Part shown: positions 59,342-64,000 of the stretch, piece by piece
How positions within the stretch are numbered: position 1 is the first letter of the stretch
Layout of the letters: each line of letters opens with the position of its first letter
Assembly: GCF_017916365.1 (NCBI RefSeq)
Contig: NZ_JAFMSU010000001.1
Coordinates: 868,001 to 932,000 of the forward strand
Direction of reading: 5' to 3'
DNA length: 64,000 nt
Source of the DNA: Rufibacter roseolus
Lineage (GTDB): Bacteria > Bacteroidota > Bacteroidia > Cytophagales > Hymenobacteraceae
Position numbers and translations under genes: made by a program
The notes under the pieces: generated by a model
Databases searched by the model: none
The model's input: the letters and a program-made list of their open reading frames with translations, nothing else
What the model was told of the DNA's origin: nothing

Positions 59342-59517
59342 CAACTGGATATTAACTGAAAAAATTAAAGTCTATTTTGGTACAAGTTTATGAATAAACG
59401 CCAATTTTCATAACTCGGCCGAGCCAAAATTTACGATATTTGTACCCATTGGCAGAAAATAACCGCAACCTGACGTTTGTTTTCATACTGATTTTAGAGA
59501 ACAAGGTTATGGGTTTC

Positions 59518-59553
59518 GTTTTAGGGTGGTTTTTACCAAAACGTCGCCCAAAC
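59518..59553. repeat. 36-nt intergenic palindrome, copy 28 (divergent gap)
   Basis: GTTTTAGGGTGGTTTTTACC and AAAACGTCGCCCAAAC arms. It is 38 bases before the ettA ATG in a divergent gap, so it would lie in a 5' region, not at a 3' end. Confidence 0.75.
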
Positions 59554-59591
59554 GCTTCTGCCGTAAACGGACCAGAATCTAAATACTATTC

Positions 59592-61259
59592 ATGAGCAAC
59601 GAAACCATCATCTTCTCCATGGCGGGGGTGAATAAAATTTACCCGCCGCAGAAACAAGTTCTCAAGAACATCTATCTCTCTTTTTTCTACGGCGCCAAAA
59701 TTGGCGTGTTGGGTCTCAATGGCTCCGGTAAATCCTCCCTCCTGAAGGTGATTGCCGGCGTAGACAAGCAGTTCCAGGGCGAGGTGGCTTTCTCGCCCGG
59801 TTACTCTGTGGGGTACCTGGAGCAGGAGCCGCAGTTGGACCCCACCAAAACCGTGATGGAGATTGTGCAGGAGGGCGCCGCTGAGACCGTGGCCCTTTTG
59901 AAAGAATACGACGAGATCAACGAGGCCTTCGCCGATGAGAACGCTGATTTTGACAAACTGATGGCTCGCCAGGGTGAGGTGCAGGAACGCCTGGACCACC
60001 TGGGTGCCTGGGACCTGGACAGCAAACTGGAGCGCGCCATGGACGCCCTGCGCACCCCTCCGGGAGACGCCATTGTAGGCAACCTCTCCGGGGGTGAGAA
60101 ACGCCGCGTAGCCCTGTGCCGCCTGTTGTTGCAAGAGCCCGATGTTCTCCTGTTAGATGAGCCTACCAACCACCTGGACGCCGAGTCTGTGCTGTGGCTG
60201 GAGCAACACCTGCAGCAATACAAAGGCACCGTGATTGCGGTAACCCACGACCGTTACTTCCTGGACAAAGTAGCCGGCTGGATTCTGGAACTGGACCGCG
60301 GCGAAGGTATTCCGTGGAAAGGAAATTACACCAGCTGGCTGGAGCAGAAAGCCGAGCGTCTGGCCAAAGAAGAGAAAACCGAAAGCAAGCGCCAGAAGAC
60401 CTTACAGCGCGAATTGGAGTGGGCCCGCATGAGCCCGAAAGCCCGTCAGGCTAAATCCAAAGCCCGTTTAGGCAACTACGAGAAAATGGCCTCTGAGGAA
60501 GCCAAAGAGAAAGAGCAGAAACTGGAGCTTTTCATCCCAGACGGCCCTCGTTTGGGGAACGTGGTGATTGAGGCCGAGGGTCTGACCAAAGCCTTCGGGG
60601 ACAAGCTGCTGTTTGAGGATCTCACGTTCAACCTGCCGCCAGCCGGAATCGTGGGCATCATCGGGCCGAACGGCGCGGGTAAGTCTACCTTGTTCCGCCT
60701 CATCACTGGCCGCGAAGCCGCCGATGCCGGAACTATCACCGTGGGCCCAACCGTGGAAGTTGCCTACGTAGACCAGCAACACGAAAGCCTGGACCCGAAC
60801 AAATCTGTGTTTGAGACCATCTCTGGCGGTACTGAGACCATGCTGCTGGCCGGGCGCCAGGTAAACGCCCGCGCCTACGTGAGCAAGTTCAACTTCACCG
60901 GCGGTGACCAGGAGAAAAAAGTAGGCGTGCTTTCCGGTGGAGAGCGTAACCGCGTGCACCTGGCCATGACCCTGAAGCAAGGTGCCAACCTGCTTTTATT
61001 AGATGAGCCTACGAACGACCTCGACGTAAACGCCATCCGGGCCCTGGAAGACGCGCTGGAGAACTTCGCCGGTTGCGCCGTAGTCATCAGCCACGACCGC
61101 TGGTTCCTGGATAGAATTGCCACCCACATCCTAGCCTTCGAGGGCGACTCACAGGTGGTTTGGTTTGAAGGAAACTTCTCAGACTACGAAGAAGCCAAGA
61201 AGAAACGCCTGGGCGACGTAGAGCCGAAGCGCATCCGCTACAAAAAGCTGATGAACTAA
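59592..61259 (+). CDS. ettA: Energy-dependent translational throttle protein EttA (ABC-F ATPase)
   Basis: Binds the ribosomal E site and gates the first peptide bond according to ATP/ADP. 555 residues. Two ABC modules: Walker A GVLGLNGSGKSSLLKVIAGV and GIIGPNGAGKSTLFRLITG; signatures NLSGGEKRRVALCRLLL and LSGGERNRVHLAMTLKQ; Walker B VLLLDEPTNHLDAESV and LLLLDEPTNDLDVNAI; the EQ catalytic Glu's are present. VGYLEQEPQLDPTKTVMEIV and the arm domain after it are typical of EttA. The gene ends with KRIRYKKLMN, the EttA-type C-terminus, and is closed by a terminator merged with a palindrome copy. Confidence 0.95.
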   Translation: MSNETIIFSMAGVNKIYPPQKQVLKNIYLSFFYGAKIGVLGLNGSGKSSLLKVIAGVDKQFQGEVAFSPGYSVGYLEQEPQLDPTKTVMEIVQEGAAETVALLKEYDEINEAFADENADFDKLMARQGEVQERLDHLGAWDLDSKLERAMDALRTPPGDAIVGNLSGGEKRRVALCRLLLQEPDVLLLDEPTNHLDAESVLWLEQHLQQYKGTVIAVTHDRYFLDKVAGWILELDRGEGIPWKGNYTSWLEQKAERLAKEEKTESKRQKTLQRELEWARMSPKARQAKSKARLGNYEKMASEEAKEKEQKLELFIPDGPRLGNVVIEAEGLTKAFGDKLLFEDLTFNLPPAGIVGIIGPNGAGKSTLFRLITGREAADAGTITVGPTVEVAYVDQQHESLDPNKSVFETISGGTETMLLAGRQVNARAYVSKFNFTGGDQEKKVGVLSGGERNRVHLAMTLKQGANLLLLDEPTNDLDVNAIRALEDALENFAGCAVVISHDRWFLDRIATHILAFEGDSQVVWFEGNFSDYEEAKKKRLGDVEPKRIRYKKLMN

Positions 61260-61263
61260 GTAG

Positions 61264-61319
61264 GTTTTAGGCCTAATTTTATAAAAAGAGCCCGGAAACG
61301 CAAGTTTCCGGGCTCTTTT
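61264..61319 (+). terminator. ettA terminator fused with a 36-nt palindrome copy (29)
   Basis: The palindrome unit runs from GTTT (61264) to AAAC (61299). Its right half doubles as the left arm of a perfect terminator stem AAAAGAGCCCGGAAAC / GTTTCCGGGCTCTTTT (61284-61299 with 61304-61319). Confidence 0.8.
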
Positions 61320-61526
61320 GGTTATGGGCTACTCTGGCAGTGTTTAGATTGTTGGTGATTGGGCAAGCTAAGTTGGGAATATGTGCTCCATAGTTTTTGT
61401 ACTAATCTCAATAGAGTTTATAAGCCTGATAATTGCTTGATATTGAGGCTTGTAATTATGGATAAGCACTGTATAAGAAGTTGGTAAAATAAGGGACTCT
61501 AATCGGGCAAACCACATATTTGTCCC
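61320..61526. other. Start of an AT-rich accessory stretch without a gene
   Basis: 207 bases, AT-rich, no coding region. Contains a weak hairpin AAGCCT / AGGCTT at about 61423-61451. No copies of the 36-nt palindrome are seen from here to the end of the window. Confidence 0.5.
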
Positions 61527-61534
61527 TATATTTG
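61527..61534 (+). promoter_or_regulatory. Predicted -7 box of a small transcription unit
   Basis: TATATTTG, a perfect TAnnTTTG, 26 bases before the GTG at 61560. No convincing -33 TTG. Confidence 0.45.
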
Positions 61535-61559
61535 ATTTAACTAATCGTGTTAATATGAG

Positions 61560-61721
61560 GTGAACAAGAAGGCTAAAAGAAAAAGCACCGGAGAAGCTCC
61601 GGTGCCTAATGAAAATGGCAATTCCAAGTGGATGATTGCAGTCTTTGCACTTGGAACCCTTGACAGTATTCTAACCCACCTAGACAGTATTTTCACTAAA
61701 CTGCTACAGTGGTTCAATTAA
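61560..61721 (+). CDS. Possible 53-residue small protein
   Basis: GTG 61560 (preceded by GAG) to TAA 61719-61721. The predicted peptide has a basic N-terminal third (NKKAKRKSTGEAPVPNENGN) and a hydrophobic, amphipathic C-terminal two thirds (WMIAVFALGTLDSILTHLDS, then IFTKLLQWFN), as expected of a small membrane-active peptide. A -7 box lies 26 bases upstream and a terminator 6 bases downstream, so the unit is compact. A hairpin CACCGGAG / CTCCGGTG lies inside the coding part. The alternative is a small RNA without coding role. No known family recognised. Confidence 0.45.
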   Translation: MNKKAKRKSTGEAPVPNENGNSKWMIAVFALGTLDSILTHLDSIFTKLLQWFN

Positions 61722-61728
61722 TGAATGG

Positions 61729-61752
61729 GTGTCCCTTTGGGGCACCTTTTTC
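61729..61752 (+). terminator. Terminator of the small transcription unit
   Basis: GGTGTCCC / GGGGCACC with loop TTT and then TTTTTT, a standard intrinsic terminator; one T-G pair in the stem. Confidence 0.75.
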
Positions 61753-61916
61753 ATTTATACCTCGCAAGTATAACTTATAAACTTGAAAATACATTCGATA
61801 TTATTCTAAAAAATCCCCCTTTTTGAAGCTTTGTTGTTACTATTCTCTAGGCTCTCTTAAAAAAGAACTTGGCAAGAATCACAGGGGAGTTCTATACCCC
61901 TTGAGTTGCTAATGTG
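61753..61916. other. AT-rich stretch without a gene
   Basis: 164 bases with no open frame of note and no recognisable motif, leading into the REP/RAYT element. Confidence 0.5.
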
Positions 61917-61940
61917 CTTGTTGGTGATAACACCAACAAG
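61917..61940 (+). repeat. REP palindrome R1
   Basis: CTTGTTGGTG / CACCAACAAG, perfect 10-bp stem, loop ATAA. Same orientation as R3. Confidence 0.85.
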
Positions 61941-62036
61941 GGAGAAAGATGAGGATACCTTTATTGATCCTTTTACTGCAACAGGCGAATTACTGATATT
62001 TTGTTAAATCAACCACCAAGAAATTTTATCGTCGCC

Positions 62037-62060
62037 GTTGTTGGTGTTATCACCAACAAC
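62037..62060 (-). repeat. REP palindrome R2
   Basis: GTTGTTGGTG / CACCAACAAC, perfect 10-bp stem, loop TTAT, i.e. inverted relative to R1 and R3. Sixteen bases beyond the RAYT stop codon. Confidence 0.85.
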
Positions 62061-62075
62061 CTAAACTGCGGTTCT

Positions 62076-62594
62076 CTACTCAAGATAGTGCGTTAGAAAA
62101 CCAAAATCATCTTTGTTCTCCAGATAAAACCTGGACGAGGAATAATAGTAGACTTCTGGTGTCTCCGCCAACCTCCACTTCTCCTGCACCGGATTAAGGT
62201 GAATGTACTGAAGTTTCTGCTCCGTCATAGCAACAGATTGGCAAATCACAGACAAAGGATTCCGCTCCCAGAATTGGAATTGCCTGTCCTTCGCATCTAC
62301 TCTGAACCGCTCCAAGACCGTAGGATGATTTCTTTCCAAATCAAACTTCAACTGCTGTCCTGTGAACTTCAGCAAGTCGCGTTAAACGTTTTCCCTTAGG
62401 TGTGGTTCTTCCATCTTCCAGAGCAGGTGAACGTGGTTGGGCATAATTACAAAACCATAAACTTTTACCCGCTTCTCCCTTACCAGAAACCGAAGGCTGT
62501 CTAAGATGGTATTCTTGTATTTGTCAGGTTTCAGTAGGTGTTTCCACTCCAGAATGGTGGCTGTGAAGAAGGTGATATGCCGTTGCTCATCCAT
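62076..62594 (-). pseudogene. REP-associated tyrosine transposase (RAYT, Y1 family), broken by one in-frame TAA
   Basis: HUH-type enzyme that cuts and joins single-stranded DNA at REP palindromes. From ATG 62594 the frame reads through family motifs: YGFVIMPNHVHLLWKMEEP (the HxH metal pair, HVH) and, later, DRQFQFWERNPLSVICQS, and QKLQYIHLNPVQEKWRLA with the catalytic Tyr. A single TAA (62382-62384) after LRENV interrupts it; the very next codon continues RDLLKFTGQQLKFDLERNHP in the same frame, so this is a point nonsense change, not a frameshift. CAA to TAA (Gln to stop) is the simplest origin. Total about 172 codons, the usual size. Either a dead copy or decoded by readthrough. Confidence 0.88.
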
Positions 62595-62625
62595 AGATAG
62601 TTTGTTGTATTGAAGCGGTAATTAG

Positions 62626-62649
62626 ATTGTTGGTGATAACACCAACAAT
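62626..62649 (+). repeat. REP palindrome R3
   Basis: ATTGTTGGTG / CACCAACAAT, perfect 10-bp stem, loop ATAA. 31 bases upstream of the RAYT start codon. Confidence 0.85.
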
Positions 62650-62755
62650 GGAGGGGTGTTTACTAGGCTAAAGATCAAATAGACGGGCATTTACTTTATT
62701 AAGCGTTTTCTGCCTGAGATTGCCTATTCTCTAAAAACTTTCTGATTACCTATTG

Positions 62756-62785
62756 CCTAAATGTAAAGTATGCTTTACATTTAGG
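62756..62785. promoter_or_regulatory. Perfect 13-bp inverted repeat, probable operator
   Basis: CCTAAATGTAAAG (62756-62768), spacer TATG, CTTTACATTTAGG (62773-62785). It lies 32 bases before the first gene of a membrane protein/HTH operon, a fitting position for binding of the operon's own HTH protein. Confidence 0.7.
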
Positions 62786-62817
62786 CTGTTCATTAAACAT
62801 TAAATAACCTATCCTCT

Positions 62818-63279
62818 ATGAATTTACTACTGCCCCACCGGTTCAAAAAAGTTGGAGTCTACATGGCTATCCTTGGCATTACCCTTTGGGTTTTGATGCA
62901 AAGAGGTGTGGTCCACAGGTTTCTTACCTTTTTATTAGGAGAGGACCTGTACAACCTGGATGTTCCTGTTTTCTACATGGTGAATGTTGGGTTGACCTCC
63001 GGTGGTTTCTTTGTCTTTCTGATGGGTGTTTACTGCATTGCTTTTTCCAAAGAGCGGGTAGAAGATGAAATGATTCAAAAGATCAGGGTAGATAGTTTTC
63101 AATTCGCTGCTTTACTCCAGTTACCGCTCATTGTCTGCGGCCTGTTCTCATTCTTGCTTCCAGGGCATACCAATATTGAATCAGAGATCATCATTCTGGT
63201 ATTGGTCTCCTCCTTGATGGTGTTCTGGTTTGGCTTCATTGGTAGGTTTAATTACATGCTGCACGTGAAGCTGAAGTGA
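62818..63279 (+). CDS. Four-helix membrane protein, partner of an HTH regulator
   Basis: 153 residues. Four hydrophobic segments (VYMAILGITLWVLM, VFYMVNVGLTSGGFFVFLMG, FAALLQLPLIVCGLFSFLL and IILVLVSSLMVFWFGFIG), with charged loops (SKERVEDEMIQKIRVDSFQ). This arrangement matches small membrane proteins (DUF2975-like group) that are co-encoded with a small XRE regulator, although I cannot confirm the family. The HTH gene begins four bases after its stop, so the two are translated together. AT-rich codons. Confidence 0.78.
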   Translation: MNLLLPHRFKKVGVYMAILGITLWVLMQRGVVHRFLTFLLGEDLYNLDVPVFYMVNVGLTSGGFFVFLMGVYCIAFSKERVEDEMIQKIRVDSFQFAALLQLPLIVCGLFSFLLPGHTNIESEIIILVLVSSLMVFWFGFIGRFNYMLHVKLK

Positions 63280-63283
63280 CCTG

Positions 63284-63484
63284 ATGAAGAACTTTATAAA
63301 GGAGGAAAGAGTCAGGAAGCAACTAACCCAGGCGCAGTTGGCAGAATTGGTGCAGGTTTCCCGGCAGACCATCATCTCCATTGAAACAAATAAATACTTA
63401 CCTTCAACAGTGCTGGCACTTAAGTTAGCGAAAGCGCTCCAACAGAGGGTAGAAGACCTGTTTGAATTAGAGGATTCTGATTGA
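63284..63484 (+). CDS. XRE-family helix-turn-helix transcriptional regulator (YozG-like)
   Basis: 66 residues, a bare HTH domain without sensor part. KNFIKEERVRKQLTQAQLAE opens the HTH, followed by LVQVSRQTIISIETNKYLPS (recognition helix) and LALKLAKALQQRVEDLFELE, very close to the YozG/YgzD-type small regulators. Encoded four bases after the membrane protein and should repress the pair through the 13-bp inverted repeat upstream; this is inferred from position. Such pairs are widespread in Gram-positives and Bacteroidota, with unknown signal. Confidence 0.93.
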   Translation: MKNFIKEERVRKQLTQAQLAELVQVSRQTIISIETNKYLPSTVLALKLAKALQQRVEDLFELEDSD

Positions 63485-63599
63485 GCTGAAAAGGGCTGCA
63501 GTTCACCGTTCACAACATCTTGTCTTCTTTTCGCCTAAGATCACAGGGATAACCAGCACATTCATCATCCAAACAAACACATCAAGAAACAGCCAACCT

Positions 63600-64000
63600 A
63601 TGAACAAACTTTTACAAGGCACCTGCCTGTTGCTTTTTGCCTTTTTGGTTTCCTGCTCAAATCAGAAAAACACCGCAGAAACCGCGACGCCCACAAATGA
63701 ATACTTCGCGCTACCGGAAAAAGGCGTGCAGGATGGCGGGGTGCAGATGGTGCCTATCCAGACAGGTAAGGGCACTTTCAAGGTCTGGACCAAACGCGTG
63801 GGCAACAACCCCAAGATCAAGTTGCTCTTGCTTAACGGCGGCCCCGGGGCCACGCACGAGTACTTTGAATGCCTGGAGAATTTCCTGCCAGCTGAGGGTA
63901 TTGAGTTCATATATTATGACCAGCTGGGCTGCGGCAACTCAGACAACCCAAAAGACACCGCCATGTGGGACCTTCCCCGCTACGTGGAAGAGGTGGAGCA
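63600..64000 (+). CDS. Prolyl aminopeptidase-like alpha/beta hydrolase, lipoprotein (3' end outside the window)
   Basis: Starts ATG 63600 and is open to the window end (133 full codons). Lipoprotein signal (LLQGTCLLLFAFLVSC, then SNQK). The oxyanion-region motif LLNGGPGATHEYFE is the HGGPG block of proline iminopeptidases with Asn in place of His, followed by FIYYDQLGCGNSDNP, the conserved YDQxGxGxS block. The nucleophile Ser and the rest of the triad should lie beyond the window. It should cleave N-terminal proline or act on short peptides outside the cytoplasm. Confidence 0.88.
   Translation, partial: MNKLLQGTCLLLFAFLVSCSNQKNTAETATPTNEYFALPEKGVQDGGVQMVPIQTGKGTFKVWTKRVGNNPKIKLLLLNGGPGATHEYFECLENFLPAEGIEFIYYDQLGCGNSDNPKDTAMWDLPRYVEEVE

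Larger units (their letters stand above)
61917..62649. mobile_element. REP/RAYT element
   Basis: A REP-associated tyrosine transposase gene (disrupted by a stop) bracketed by three short palindromes with identical core GTTGGTG-ATAA-CACCAAC (or its complement). The palindrome next to the 3' end is inverted relative to the one at the 5' end, the usual layout of such units. AT-rich surroundings. Confidence 0.8.

Noticed and set aside
1-64000. tRNA, rRNA, CRISPR array, riboswitch
   Set aside because: Scanned by eye on both strands; no cloverleaf with a TTCGA arm, no rRNA core sequence, no regularly spaced direct repeats, and no riboswitch core was recognised. A covariance-model search would be needed to exclude small RNAs.

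Overview
The window looks like a chromosomal piece of a Bacteroidota bacterium, most likely a Cytophagales/Hymenobacteraceae-type organism. This is inferred from Bacteroidota -7 promoter boxes (TAnnTTTG) upstream of rpoN, queA and a lipoprotein gene, a type IX secretion type-B C-terminal domain protein, a run of DUF4142 lipoproteins, LytS/LytTR regulation beside a TonB-dependent receptor, and a eukaryote-like kynurenine pathway. Most of the DNA is moderately GC-rich core genome. The first ~600 bases, a lipoprotein at 39.4-40.0 kb and the last ~2.5 kb are visibly more AT-rich and look like accessory DNA.

Layout. 0-0.6 kb: the end of an unrecognised AT-rich gene. 0.7-10.1 kb: YebC regulator, an NAD(P)-binding reductase, then tryptophan catabolism genes (RidA-family protein, ACMSD, kynureninase, kynurenine 3-monooxygenase) interleaved with a Na+/H+ antiporter and the alkylation-repair pair AlkB/Ogt. 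10.2-19.6 kb: a CHASE-PAS histidine kinase, a lipoprotein, a GNAT acetyltransferase and a probable four-gene operon (TonB receptor, TPR protein, LytS-type kinase, LytTR regulator). 20-31 kb: membrane proteins, asnS, rpoN, an M28 peptidase and a GH20 hexosaminidase. 31-36 kb: four DUF4142 lipoproteins plus two small lipoproteins lacking the domain. 36-48.6 kb: uvrA with a basic tail, a PLP racemase/aldolase-fold enzyme, a large secreted adhesin-like protein, an AraC regulator with a secreted protein, lipoproteins and a LOG-family protein. 48.7-61.3 kb: FtsX-type permease, queA, a GAF/PAS kinase, ispD, DUF4184, an orphan ABC ATPase, DUF2795, an outer-membrane barrel, a DUF349 protein and ettA. 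61.3-64 kb: a possible 53-residue small gene, a REP/RAYT element whose transposase carries one in-frame stop, a membrane protein/HTH pair with a perfect 13-bp inverted operator-like site, and the start of a prolyl-aminopeptidase-like lipoprotein.

The most unusual signal is not a gene. A degenerate palindrome of almost fixed length (36 nt from an outer GTTT to an outer AAAC) occurs 29 times, always between genes or on a stop codon, about once every 2 kb. The arms co-vary, some copies are merged into terminator stems, one supplies the stop codon of a gene, and copies lie in convergent, co-directional and divergent gaps alike. I do not recognise it as a described repeat family. A separate class of intergenic hairpins is made of degenerate short words (AATTCCTAATTCTTAATT-like, GAGTGAAT-like, TATCAAGTA-like), and a third family (GTTGGTG-ATAA-CACCAAC) flanks the RAYT gene.

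No tRNA, rRNA, CRISPR array, prophage or complete insertion sequence was recognised. Functional calls rest on reading motifs by eye; no database search was run.
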